In this document: one piece after another, positions 39,501-49,716 of the stretch
Numbering within the stretch: the stretch's first letter is position 1
How the letters are laid out: the number at the start of each line of letters is the position of its first letter
Source: Antedon mediterranea
Lineage: Eukaryota; Echinodermata; Crinoidea; Comatulida; Antedonidae
Assembly (NCBI RefSeq): GCF_964355755.1
Contig: NC_092674.1
Location: 21,290,001-21,354,000, forward strand
DNA: 64,000 bases
Direction: 5' to 3'
The notes under the pieces: model-generated
What the model saw: the letters and a program-made list of their open reading frames with translations, nothing else
Told to the model about the DNA's origin: nothing
The model's database searches: none
Program-made: the position numbers and the translations under genes

Positions 39501-42500
39501 AGGGCGCTTTCTCCTGTTACTGCGTTCGTGTCAAAATCGTCATCATCGACCTCATCACTATCTGCCCAATCAGGATCGTCTTCTATGTCAACCATCATTG
39601 CAAGCATTTCAGGAACTAATAACAAACAACATTCAGAAATAAAATATTAGGAGACTTATAAAAGCGTGGCAAAACCATAGAGAGTGCTAGCATTTTTAAA
39701 ATCTAAACATAGAGGGCGCTATATCTAAACCATCAATCATCGCATTGTGGTAAACAATGGATATGCCCGCCACACATAATTGAATATGCATTTTTCTATA
39801 ACTAGCAATTTTTGTTGACAGTTGAAAAATTTCAGAAAACTTTAGAAAAGAAGTTAGTTTGATGAAGTTTGTCAACTCATAGAATCAAATAACAGTCTTT
39901 GGGTGTTTTGCAGTCATCATGTGATGCTTCAGATAGACAAAATGACAAACTTCAGTCTAGACAGGAATCACAAACTTTAAAAGACTCAAAGTTTTGTAAA
40001 ATTTGCTCTATGTAGTCTATCATACAGAGGAAAATCTTTAGACTATTTACCTATTGTTGGTATAAAGTCTTGTTGTTTTCTCATCATAGCTGGAGCAGTC
40101 TCTGATAATGTTACAATAACCTCTAATGCTAGTTGACGCCAACTGTCTGGTAGATTTTTATTAGATGTGATCTATATAACCAAGGAAATAAGAGTTCAAA
40201 TAGATTAAAATAATATTATTTTACTTTGTTTCAACATGTAGTGATAACAGTTTAGGACACATTTCCCTGCAATTTTTGATGTTTGTAAAAACAATGCATT
40301 ACTTCAACGGTAAGGTACCAACATTTACCTAGCTATATTGTCAAGTTGCTGAATTTTTTTTTTTGGCAAAATCCAGTAAAATACAAATTGCTGATTTTCC
40401 AATCGACTCGTGAACCAAAAGTATGAAATAACAATATCAATTCGTGCTGGTATTTATAGCGGGCAGTTTAAGTTATTAGAATCGTTTTCCTAGTTTAAAG
40501 ACAAATACAACAACTTACTACAAGAAACATGGTAAGGACTTGTGGTAGATGTGGTCGGATCATCTTTGGTACAGTTTCCACAAGTTCTATGAAGGCCTTT
40601 AGCAATGCATCGTCATCTTGCTGACCAATACATAACTCAACGGCCTAACAAAAACAAAGTATTTAAAGTCAGACAAAAAGTAAACTACAAAATAAACATC
40701 AGGAGGCTTTGATAGTAACCATGTGCAGGGCATTTTTTATCGCAGCAATGCTTCGTAGCCACGAAGCTGGATCGTGGGAAACGTTGCAGTAATTCTTTGC
40801 TGTACTGTAAAGGTAAAGAATTGTATTATCCTCCTCTACCTTAACTGGAAACTGAGGAAATTTTGATTAGGCCTTCTACAAATATTAGTAAGTCTTCTAT
40901 TCTCTAGTTTTAGAACTAGACATTTTTATACGTTATCAGGTAGAAATTTCAGAGCGGAAGATGACACGAAATATCAGCAGACTCCCACGATTGTTGCGAG
41001 TGTTGGGAGATCTGTGTAAACTTACCTTCAACAGCCCTGGTGTTAGGTATAGAAAATGTTTTTGAGTAGCTACGTCCTTTCCTTGATAGAGAACGAAAGA
41101 AATAGTTGCCCTTGCAGCCATTACTTGTACCTAAAACAATGAGTATATATGCCAAGTTAGCTAGAGTATTGATGAATAAGTGCTCATCTCCAAATTCGCT
41201 ATTACAAATATGAACACTATGTTTGAACACTAATGGTATTTTTGTATGCAAACTAGGCTGCTGACTATCATATAGATAGCTCAAAAGATGGAAAGCCTGT
41301 TTTTCACTAAATTAATTTGTTTTTGCAAATCAAAAGCATCAGCATATTCATATTACCATCTCTTCTTTCTGTGACAAATTCTAGTTCCTAAAAACACAAA
41401 TAAGGGCTCTTTCATGAGCACTCATGCGAATCGAAAAGCTCAGTAGATATGCGCAGATCACAGATATTTGCTCTTGTACATTTACTTAGTTGAAAACAGG
41501 CCTATTCTACGAGGAAACGCTGCATTGTTTTACAGTGGCCAAATCAACCTCACCATAAATTTGTTACAGGTAATTTTAAGCGTCACAGTTAAACTCTAGC
41601 TGTATGAAAATTGCTATCAATGGATAGTTAACCTGCAGCATCCTAGTAGTATAGACATGGAAATTGATAAAGATGAATACAAGTTACTTACTTCTAAAGA
41701 ACCAGTATCCTTAAATACAAGTTACTTACTTCTAAAGAACCAGTATCCTTAAATACAAGTAACTTACTTCTAAAGAACCAGTATCCTTAAATACAAGTAA
41801 CTTACTTCTAAAGAACCAGTATCCTTAAATACAAGTTACTTACTTCTAAAGAACCAGTATCCTTAAATACAAGTTACTTACGTCTAAAGAACCAGTATCC
41901 TTAAATACAAGTTACTTACTTCTAAAGAACCAGTATCCTTAAATACAAGTTACTTACTTCTAAAGAACCAGTATCCTTAAATACAAGTTACTTACTTCTA
42001 AAGAACCAGTATCCTTAAATACAAGTTACTTACTTCTAAAGAACCAGTATCCTTAAATACAAGTTACTTACTTCTAAAGAACCAGTATCCTTAAATACAA
42101 GTTACTTACTTCTAAAGAACCAGTATCCTTAAGACTCTGTTCCAACATCTGTTTAATCACTTCGATGTAATGACTTTGCTTATTGCCAAATATTCCAGGG
42201 AAATTACTAAATTCAAAATAAATAAACGTTCTTAAAATTGTATTTAAAACTGTAGAAAAATGTGAATAACCTTGGAACTTGTAATTTGAGGGTGTACTAT
42301 AAACAGTAATTGGGTCATCCTGTTTTTTTGTGTCCACAAAATAGAACATTGTTTTTGTCCCTCCAAAATGACCGACATTCCTCTCATCCCCAATTCCATG
42401 CTAAGACCTCCCTCTTAAGCCCCTTCCTACCCGTCCCCATTCACTCTCTCTCTCACTAATACCCCTTTCACACCAAAATTCTGGAGACACCAGAGGGTTT

Positions 42501-45500
42501 ATGAGCATTCAAAACCTAGCAACTCGTGGGTTTATAAAATAAAAGTGTAAATACCACCCTCTATTTTCTTTGTTTACTTAGTGACGATAACATTTTTTTT
42601 TTTTTTTTTATTAATTTTAAAAGTCATATGTTTTATTTATTATTTTTCAGACCCACTATATGTTTTGTAGAAATATTTAAAGTATTTTGAAATAAAACTA
42701 AAGCAATGATTGGTCGTGTGAGGACGACCTTTTGACCTAAAAACTCAAACTGGAGTTTGATGTTAGTACCTTTTTTGCTTTTGGTGTGAAATATGTAAAG
42801 GTAAATATGTATGCCCTCCCGAATGAATTTAAATAAATGTATAATCTAATGTATTGTCTGTTTATGCAGAATTTACTTATTTTATGCAAAATTGAATTGA
42901 ATAAACTCAATAAATGCAAAACAAAAGAAATCTATAATAAAAAGTTGTTTTTTTTAAAACTTGTTCAATGGAACGGTATACACTACTACAACAATTAGTA
43001 AGTATGACCTAGGACAATTCTTAAAAATAAGTAGTTTGGTGGTAGGAACTGCCCTTCCTCATCAATGAGCCTGTCAAAGGAAAGTGGTTGAAAATAGCCT
43101 AAAAACAATATTGCTTACTTAAACACATTCAGGGCACACTCTCTGTTGACAGGATTACTTGATGATGCATTTTCGAAGAGAAACTGAAGAACTTCCGGCC
43201 AAGTATTATTTCCATCATCATCTAAATAAAAAACAAAAAAAACTATAGTCCCTTGATTGAACTTTCATACAGTGCAGAAAGAAAAAAAAACCTGAAACTT
43301 TTCTTATGAGTTGGCTTTGTAGGTAGAATATAAACCGTGTTATTAATATTTAAAAGCTACATTTTGCTTTAGCTTCATAAAATCTTTCATTGGACTTGGT
43401 TCTATAAATTTTAACCTCTATAAACAAACATTTCAAAAGAGTTTTCTGTAAATTACTCAAAAAACATCATAACAATAGTTTTTATCTTCTTAAAATGTTT
43501 ACAGTATGTAATTGTTAAATAAAGTAAACATTTATTAGGCAGGTTTGTTTCTAAAAGGAAATAAAGTATGATTTTTTGTACTTATTTTATTGTTTATTGT
43601 TTTATACAGTATTTCTTTTTATGTATTTTGCTTAAATATTATAGGCGCCCTCATGAGACAAGCTAATTGATTCTAGTGTGGGCCCCAGTTATTGTCAAAT
43701 AACTGAATAAATGTGTATGAATGAGAATGTCTAAGCCTTATGCTATTGTACAATCCTCCTCTAGAGAAAAGTTTGTTTTGGATAATTCAATGAGAATGTT
43801 TGTAATTGTTTTTTTGTAATTTTTTTTGTGATGTAATATTAACAATAAAATCATAATGTGTCATCTGTGGATGGATGGAGTTAATCACAGAAAGGTGATC
43901 ACATGAAACTGGACACACTCTGCCACCTTCTGGTCAACTACATACAATTTGAACATTGTCTTCTCACCTATTAGACTTCTTGACAATTCTGCAATCGTGT
44001 CACAGATTCTTCGTCTCACAAGCGGCTGAGTTTCGCGCTGTAAAGCAGCCAGCAACTGAACTTTGGTTGCGTTTTGTGTTTCAGGCGGCAAGGTTGGCCA
44101 GTCACTTTCAAAACTTGTGCTAAGAAATCGGCGCAAGAGAACGGCAGCAAATTGCTGAAGCTAATATAGAATAAAAGTTTAAAAATACGATTGATAATCA
44201 AATAATAATGTATATATCATTCACCAACTTTAAAAAAAATGATCCAGTTGGAAAATAAAAAAGTTTTTAAATTAATTTTTATGAATCAAAAGTGGGTGAA
44301 GTTTGAAAAAGTTCGGAGTTCGTTCCAAAAAGAGGATGCAACAACGGAAGCAAGCATGCCACCGTAAGTCTTAGTCCCGAAACAAGAAAACAGATAGCAA
44401 TGATTTGTCAGAGGAGCAGATGCGATAAGACTGGAGTTACATAATAAGGAACAAGTTAAATAAACATATCAAGCATTTATAGGTTATATTAATAGGTTAT
44501 AGTAATAATTATTATTGAATTGTAGTTAGCATACATTACCTCTGGTGCCAATGAGTCTGTCTGAAGTGCAGTGACAAGGTATGGGATTTTCTTGTTTGCT
44601 GGTATTGTTTCATAGGTTTTCTAAGAAAAATTATAAAATATTAAAATAATATTGTATTTTTTCCACCATGCTACATTAAGCTACTTATTATCTAAATTTT
44701 TAACCTAGAGAACAAGGCCTAATAGATTAGGCTATGAATGAGGTAGGTGCCACCCGGAGAGGTAGAAATTCTCATATAACTTTTCTAGACCAGTTTTTTC
44801 TGGGGAATCCAAATATATTGGGTAAACGGGCTGTAACCTGAGAACTTTCGCGTGAGGGCGCTTTTTTCAAAATGGCTGCCAGTTACAGTAGACTATGATA
44901 TCTTGGCAACCACTGGTCATAGAGAGTTGATTTTGGTGTCAAATTATTCGGAATGTACATGTTCCTATTTGATGTAATAGAACATTTTGTCAGAAAATGG
45001 CCGGAAATACCTCTATTGACCTTTGACCCAATATCTAACAGATATCATATCTCCGTAACTACTGGACACAGAAAGTTGTAATTGGTGTCAAACTCTCCAG
45101 AATATAGATGTTTATATTCAGACTAATAGAACATTATCTGTAAAAATGACCGGAAATAACGTTACTGACCTTTGACCCAAAATGCAAGACATTTCTCCTA
45201 TCTGATCACGTTAATCCTGTCAATTAATTCATTTTGTGCCAATTGGACGTTGACATTCTCATATTATTTTCTTGACCAGTTTTTCATGTGCAATCCGAGT
45301 AATATGAGATAAATAAGCCATAACAAGGCCAAGAATTTAATTCTTTTACTACATACATGCTTCCCTTTAGTGTTTCAGTCTGTATGTCGTGTATTAATCT
45401 TCAAGATCGCTCACATCACTGCAATCTGAAAAGTCTTCATATTCATTATGTGTAAACAGTTCCTGGACATCAGTGGGAATCACTGTCTCAATCCATTTAG

Positions 45501-48500
45501 GCTCCATTTGTTCGTTCCATCCATTGTGTGTACTGTTGTTGACAAAATCATTGACGTCTGCTGATTGCCATTCTTTAGTAATGAAGTTTGCTCTAAGTAT
45601 ATGAAACTCAAGGGTCTGCTGACATAGTGGCAGTAATGATATATCTGTAATCTTGTTGTGTCTGGAAAACTTTCTGTTGAAGATATCATATCTTGCTTGA
45701 TTTACACTTTTCCCCTTCACTCCATACAATGGTGAAACATACTCTTCAAGTTCCTCATACAACTCTTTTGATGGAACATCTGACACTCCAAGGTTGCAGA
45801 ATGTGTCAACACATTTTGCTTTTGATTCCAGAAGCTTCCAGCAGGTACGTTTTCCTTTCCGAACGAAAGCGGAGTTATACTTGTTACCTGTGAAAGCATG
45901 GAATCCAATAAGGGATGATTTCTGCGCTTTTGTTAAATCAATGTCACTCAATTTCAGTACATTTCGGTATTTTCCAGTGTTTGTATCAATAATTACCCTC
46001 TGCCCATCATCTATGAAATGAGATAGTGAAATGACTGGAATGTCAAAGTCTCCAGAATGGGAACGAATTATTGCTACGCCTTGATTGTTATTTGTTAAAG
46101 CATGCTTTGCATGCAGGATGACTTTCGTGTCGGCTTCTTCTTGGCTACTATTAAGCTCCGGAACCAATACAACATCTCAGTTAGTAACGTAGATGCATTC
46201 TTTGTACGATGAAAAGTAGATAACATCACTCCTCATATCTGTTAGAATGCTTTCTTTCTTTGACACTAGTACACAGCGAATAAGCTCAATCAATCTGGTC
46301 TTGTTTTTGCCGTTGGCAAGGAAATTGTTAAAATCACGGGGCAACTTTGATATTTTTGAGCTTACAATTACTTTTGGTGCAACACCGCGTCTGTTTCTCG
46401 CAGTGCTCGACCAGGATCCATAACATCATCTCACTTTATTTTCGAATAGTGGGAAGAAACTCGAAATCAAGGCAAATGGGAAAGTAAGAGTAATATAAGC
46501 TAATCGGGATGTTTTAGGAAAGCTTCTGGCCACCTCAACAAAGCATGGTAGAATAATTGACTTTAAGAAAGCCTTTGAGTATCCACTTACCCCTGTCTCG
46601 CTAAGCCTTGCTAATGCAGATGGGACAAGACGAACAACTCAGAAAAGTGTCCTAATGGAAATTCTCATCGAAAGTTCAACAGATGTTATAGATCCTGGTC
46701 GGGCACTGCCAGCAAAGGCTACTGTCATTGCCTATGTTGTTGACTTGATGGCATTAATCAGAACATTTCAATCTTACCCTGATACGTACGAGGATCTTGT
46801 AGCAAAGGTTTTCAACAGCATCCCTAAAGGATACAAGCGTGTTGATATTGTTACCGATGCATACCTGCCAAAAAGCATTAAGTCTGTTGAGAGAAACATA
46901 CGCGGTATTGCACCAAAAGTAATTGTAAGCTCAACAATATCAAAGTTGGCCCGTGATTTCAACAATTTCCTTGCCAACGGCGAGAACAAGACCAGATTGA
47001 TTGAGCTTATTCGCTGTGTACTAGTGTCAAAGAAAGAAAGCATTCTAACAGATATGAGGAGTGATGTTATCTACTTTTCATCGTACAAAGAATACATCTA
47101 CGTTACTAACTGAGATGTTGTATTGGTTCCGGAGCTTAATAGTAGCCGGAAGAAGAAGCCTACACGAAAGTCATCCTGCATGCAAAGCATGCTTTAACAA
47201 ATAACAATCAAGGCATAGCAATAATTCGTTCCCATTCTGGAGACATTGATATTCCAGTCATTGCACTATCTAGTTTCATAGATGATGGGCAGAGGGAATT
47301 ATTGATACAAACACTGAGAAATACCGAAAGGTACTGAAATTGAGTGACATTGATTTAACAAAAGCGCAGAAATCATCCCTTATTGGATTCCATGCTTTCA
47401 CAGGTAACGATTATAACTCCGCTTTCTTTCGGAAAGGAAAACGTACCTGCTGGAAGCTTCTGGAATCAAAAGCAAAATTTGTTGACACATTCTGCAACCT
47501 TGGAGTATTAGATGTTCCATCAAAAGAGTTGTATGAGGAATTTGAAGAGTATGTTTCACTATTGTATGGAGTGAAGGGGAAAAGTGTAAATCAAGCAAGA
47601 TATGATATCTTCAACAGAAAGTTTTCCAGACACAACAAGATTACAGATATATAATTACTGCCACTATGTCAGCAGACCCTTGAGTTTCATATACTTAGAG
47701 CACACTTCATTACTAAAGAATGGCAATCAGCAGACGTCAATGATTTTGTCAACAACAGTACACACAATGGATGGAACGAACAAATGGAGCCTAAATGGAT
47801 TGAGACAGTGATTCCCACTGATGTCCAGGAACTGTTTACACATAATGAATATGAAGACTTTTCAGATTGCAGTGATGTGAGCGATCTTGAAGATTAATAC
47901 ACGACATACAGTCTGAAACACTAAAGGGAAGCATGTATGTAGTAAAAGAATTAAATTCTTGGCCTTGTTATGGCTTATTTATCTCATATATTCGGATTGC
48001 ACATGAAAAACTGGTCCAGAAAATAATATGAGAATGTCAACCTCCAATTGGCACAAAATGAATTAATTGACAAGATTAACGTGATCAGATGGGAGAAATG
48101 TCATGCATTTTGGGTCAAAGGTCAGTAACGTTATTTCCGGTCATTTTTACAGATAATGTTCTATTAGTCTGAATATAAACATCTATATTCTGGAGAGTTT
48201 GACACCAATTACAACTTTCTGTGTCGAGTAGTTACGGAGATATGATATCTGTTAGATATTGGGTCAAAGGTCAATAGAGGTATTTCCGGCCATTTTCTGA
48301 AAAAATGTTCTATTACATCAAATAGGAACATGTACATTCCGAATAATTTGACACCAAAATCATCTCTCTATGACCAGTGGTTGCCAAGATATCATAGTCT
48401 ACTGTAACTGGCAGCCATTTTTAAAAAAGCGCCCTCACGCGAAAGTTCTCAGGTTACAGCCCGTTTACCCAATATATTTGGATTCCCCAGAAAAAACTGG

Positions 48501-49716
48501 TCTAGAAAAGTCATATGAGAATTTCTACCTCTCCGGGTGGCACCTACCTCATTCATAGCCTAGTCTATAATTGATTATAAATAAGTTTATTTTAACCGAC
48601 ATTTATGGTAATGTACTGTCTCTATAAATTAATAATAATATGGCCTACTACTAGGCTTAGGCCGCCTATCTTAAATAAAACTTTATTATTAATTATTATA
48701 AATTCTAATAAAAAGAAAAATGCTGTTTGTAATTATATACTGTAAACTGTGCAAGTGTTCTTTGATTTTCCATATTTGTATTTATGAATATGCAGCCGAT
48801 TATTATGAAACGCCATCGCTGCCTCCGGCAGCAAACTTTAATTATATTCGGCTCTTTTACCATTACGTTCGGCTCTTTTAGCATTCGGCGCATTTCTATT
48901 TGGCCCATTTACCGTTACAGTGTACGTTCGGCTCTTTCAGCATTCGGCGCATTTCTATTTGCCCCATTTACCATTACGTTTGGCTCTTTCAGCATAAAAA
49001 AATGCCGATTTAAAAAGAGCCCAACGAAATGCAGAAAGAGCTGAATAAAAAAGGGCCGAATCAAAAAGAGTCGAACGTAATGGTAAACTATGGGCCGAAT
49101 AAAAAAGAGCCGAATGCTGAAAGAGCCGAACGTAATGGTAAAAAATGGGCCGAATAAAAAAGAGCCGAATGCTAAAAGAGCCGAATCGAACGTAATGGTA
49201 AATGGGCCAAATAGAAATGCGCCGAATGCTGAAAGAGCCGAATGTAAATGGTAAATGGGCCGAATAGAAATGCACCGAATGCTAAAAGAGCCGAACGTAA
49301 TGAATGGTAAAACTAAAGAGCCGAATAGAATTAAAGTTTGTTTATGCGATGGCGTTCCATAGATTATTGTTAGAGACATCCATGCATGCTGTAAGTAATA
49401 CAATCGCTCTTCAAGCACACCAGTCAGGCCATGCCTTGATTTAGGCCTAATGTCTGTCGCATGGCATGTGTCATCTTTCGTCAGAGAACACCCCCACATT
49501 CGCTATCATATCAAGAAACGCGCATGGGCACCAAAATATTACCACATGATGCCAGAGAAAACCAACTTTAACAAAGTTTCCATGATTTTTTTTATTATAA
49601 AATTTAAACAGTCAATAGAATTAAGATAATATTACCTCTGAGTTTGATCTGATATCATTGTCTGGGGACATAAGTGTCCCCAAAAGTTGATTAAATTGAG
49701 GCTGTTGGTCTGCCAT
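27513..49716 (-). CDS. IPO5: Importin-5 (karyopherin beta-3, RanBP5/Kap121 family)
   Basis: Nuclear transport receptor of the importin-beta class, a HEAT-repeat solenoid that carries ribosomal proteins and histones into the nucleus and is released by RanGTP (family knowledge). Coding exons: 49716-49636, 44620-44540, 44160-43968, 43221-43119, 42206-42110, 41130-41026, 40644-40519, 40171-40051, 39615-39421, 38906-38782, 38436-38347, 33950-33777, 33330-33112, 32085-31869, 31610-31549, 31240-31084, 30458-30286, 29706-29595, 29348-29293, 29169-28972, 28685-28541, 28447-28219, 28109-27968, 27602-27513. They total 3,291 bases, 1,096 residues plus stop, against about 1,097 in vertebrates, and every phase joins. 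Recognised stretches include [68 protein letters not shown] and [13 protein letters not shown]. The acidic loop [17 protein letters not shown] lies in exon 9. Exon 1 begins MADQQPQF. All introns are GT-AG except the one between exons 16 and 17 (AT-AC). The gene appears intact despite many insertions. Confidence 0.96.
29199..29270. mobile_element. Short palindromic element, diverged copy
   Basis: TGTGATGTGTCCAAATACGG begins a diverged member of the roughly 62-bp palindromic family best seen at 38067-38128. The right end is decayed. Confidence 0.55.
29760..29944. mobile_element. MITE, 185 bp
   Basis: Inverted ends CAGGGATGTCACCA are followed by inner matches around GTGGTCGGCGAT. It is flanked on both sides by TTGGTT (29754-29759 and 29945-29950). 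It is too short to encode anything and lies in importin-5 intron 17. Confidence 0.8.
30459..31083 (-). other. IPO5: U12-type AT-AC intron of importin-5
   Basis: The intron starts ATATCCTTTT, the exact U12 5' consensus, and ends CACAC. A branch site TTGCTTAAC (consensus TTCCTTAAC) lies about 10 bases before the end. It splits codon 716 in phase 1. Splicing this way gives [12 protein letters not shown], the same length as the vertebrate protein (remembered), and no GT donor is available at this place. Confidence 0.88.
31683..31847 (-). pseudogene. Decayed tandem copies of importin-5 exon 14
   Basis: Just downstream of exon 14 (32085-31869), 31741-31847 repeats its 3' half with the donor kept (GACA/GTAAGA). 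It has two stop codons in the exon frame and a small deletion. A shorter fragment of the same piece lies at 31683-31727. They look like two tandem duplication events that left non-coding remnants. Confidence 0.85.
32586..32668 (+). repeat. Second copy of the hAT-internal repeat segment
   Basis: Matches 17982-18098 (GCAGAAATCATGAAT to GCCAACCGAAAT) with a short gap. It lies in importin-5 intron 13. Confidence 0.75.
32832..33047 (-). pseudogene. LINE ORF2 C-terminal fragment
   Basis: The minus-strand frame ends with [20 protein letters not shown] and a short basic tail, the usual C-terminus of LINE polyproteins (WNNLP motif). No upstream reverse transcriptase is present. It lies in importin-5 intron 13, in the same orientation as the gene. 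Confidence 0.65.
34020..34083. mobile_element. Short palindromic element, 64 bp
   Basis: Ends TGTAATGTGCCCA and TGGGCACATCACA are inverted repeats around a centre with GATGACA. Same family as 38067-38128. Confidence 0.75.
34120..37685 (+). mobile_element. L2-clade non-LTR retrotransposon, nearly full length
   Basis: It lies in importin-5 intron 11, antisense to the gene. The 3' end carries GGCGCTATATAAG followed by a TTATTA-type short tail (37,645-37,680), as in L2-type LINEs. The 5' limit is uncertain, and no target duplication was identified. Confidence 0.85.
34493..37540 (+). CDS. L2-type LINE endonuclease/reverse transcriptase
   Basis: 1,015 residues. Residues about 89-305 form an APE-type endonuclease ([27 protein letters not shown]). 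Residues about 575-830 form the reverse transcriptase with [13 protein letters not shown] (about 664), [11 protein letters not shown] (about 721) and the catalytic YADD (755-758). The C-terminal part has [20 protein letters not shown]. The frame breaks near 37,500: the expected WNSLPATVK ending continues in another frame to a TAA at 37597-37599, so a small deletion removed the residues before WNSLP. The product reverse-transcribes its own RNA at a nicked target (family knowledge). All catalytic motifs are intact, so the copy is young, but it is probably impaired. Confidence 0.93.
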   Translation: MLISYSSEFLHGLQGCVTNNNNSCELPEESCLIIQSFKLNSSSCSIHLLPRRPKRKTRRGTRAGRDKHTKNNLSFPDLSSNSLLSKNNIKFCSINTRSVRNKTTEFVDFVIEHNLDVVALSETWLKPEDTSVIGNITPNGYSLKHAPRAGTKRGGGVALLYKESIAVKCYDTGLLPKSFELLNVEIVSNASSVFLVAVYRPQSKSTGCSLNVFTEEFSTLVDHYVLKPAPILFVGDFNIHVDMPNDADAIHFRNLLVASSLQQHVSTPTHRHGHTLDLLITRSSDPPVFSNLNVIDGISDHYAITCNLLIKKPPVITKSIETRHWNAINFETLCKDITQSDLGTSLSNLDLSSKVRLYVTTLSELLDKHAPPKKRTVKVRPNTSWYNSDIYAEKRTKRKFEKKWRISHLEIDRQAYIAQKRNVNSMVRKAKANYYIGLCEEHAADQKGLFKIVNQLLHHRQVSPLPDSLSDLDLANRFCQFFTHKIKIIRDDFKIDDMSFNEPVTAVHQHLTTFTPASQGEIRNILMKSPTKSCRLDPVPTSILKKCIDAVVPIITEIINHSLNTGIVPDELKIAHVRPLIKKQNLDHNTLKNYRPVSNLSFLGKTLERVVTSRITPYLQKHNLNENYQSAYRACHSTESSLLKVQNDLLQGMNDGKITLLVLLDLSAAFDTVDHQRLITRLRNRIGINGVALNWFQSYLTGRRQLVCINDAFSDEACLEYGVPQGSVIGPGQFSIYTLPLGDIIRKHSLHFHFYADDTQIYVSVNPVQRDVAAAISKMEACIEDVRNWMTTNYLKLNDGKTEFIIVGSKCNISKINITHIRIGNSNIAPSSVVRNLGIMLDSNLTMEAQITTVSKAACISMRNLGRIRGNLNKKTAELIVHSFVTSKIDIGNALLFGIPKSQIQRLQRLQNMAARIVTYTKSNAHRTPVLMDLHWLPVQQRIKYKLALFVFKILNDSAPAYLSDLVDRYESSRRGLRSLSQNLLQERRAKNQWGQRSFYVYGTAYQQQLNAQLV
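38067..38128. mobile_element. Short palindromic element, 62 bp, best copy
   Basis: TGTGATGTGCCCA at one end and TGGGCACATCACA at the other are exact inverted repeats. The middle is also largely self-complementary. At least four related copies occur in the window, in both orientations, all in introns. Confidence 0.8.
41681..42130 (-). repeat. IPO5: Twelve-copy 38-bp tandem repeat of an exon end and its 5' splice site
   Basis: ACCAGTATCC recurs every 38 bases from 41701 to 42119 (12 copies). On the coding strand each unit holds the last 21 bases of importin-5 exon 5 (AAGGATACTGGTTCTTTAGAA) followed by 17 intron bases starting GTAAGT. The copy ending at 42110 keeps the open frame into exon 5. 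The other eleven lie in the intron, donors at 42071, 42033, and so on to 41691. Because 38 is not a multiple of three, use of a later donor shifts the frame. Confidence 0.95.
45394..46167 (-). pseudogene. PIN-like transposon protein, left-arm copy (C-terminal part)
   Basis: 257 open codons starting [20 protein letters not shown], with SGDFDIPV, then [17 protein letters not shown] and GKRTCWKLL, and an acidic end. EEADT, the D-x-D turn and HAFTG belong to a family common in fish and invertebrate genomes as uncharacterised mobile-element proteins, with a fold resembling PIN/FEN nucleases (from memory). Its N-terminal part on the same strand is damaged by an in-frame TGA and a deletion. Confidence 0.7.
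46499..47897 (+). pseudogene. PIN-like transposon protein, right-arm copy (broken)
   Basis: The open frame 46499-47113 includes [51 protein letters not shown] and [12 protein letters not shown]. It ends at a TGA (47111-47113) that interrupts [10 protein letters not shown] in frame. A one-base insertion follows near 47,145, and the rest ([21 protein letters not shown]) resumes from about 47,340. It supplies the N-terminal nuclease-like half missing from the left arm. Confidence 0.7.
48803..49365. repeat. Palindromic minisatellite with GAGCCGAA units
   Basis: Outer inverted ends (ACGCCATCGC and AACTTTAATT on the left, mirrored on the right) enclose many short units such as GAGCCGAATGCTGAAAGAGC. 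The units switch strand near 49,000. The open frames here are side effects of the repeat. It lies in importin-5 intron 1. Confidence 0.88.

Larger units (their letters stand above)
44728..48562. mobile_element. 3.8-kb fold-back element with two inverted transposon gene copies
   Basis: Arms of about 1.7-1.9 kb (44,728-46,428 and about 46,672-48,562) are inverted copies of each other, starting AGGCTATGAATGAGGTAGGT at the outer end. The left arm lacks a segment matching about 46,720-46,902. Each arm has an outer non-coding part with roughly 150-bp sub-repeats and an inner coding part. The whole unit lies in importin-5 intron 1. Confidence 0.9.

Noticed and set aside
42460-42795. A possible MITE with CTTTCACACCAAAA ends
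   Set aside because: The ends are inverted over about 14 bases only, and no target duplication was seen. Too weak to annotate.
48915-49499. A 194-residue open frame rich in Phe, Ile and Arg
   Set aside because: It is generated by the palindromic GAGCCGAA minisatellite; the same peptide pattern recurs with the repeat.
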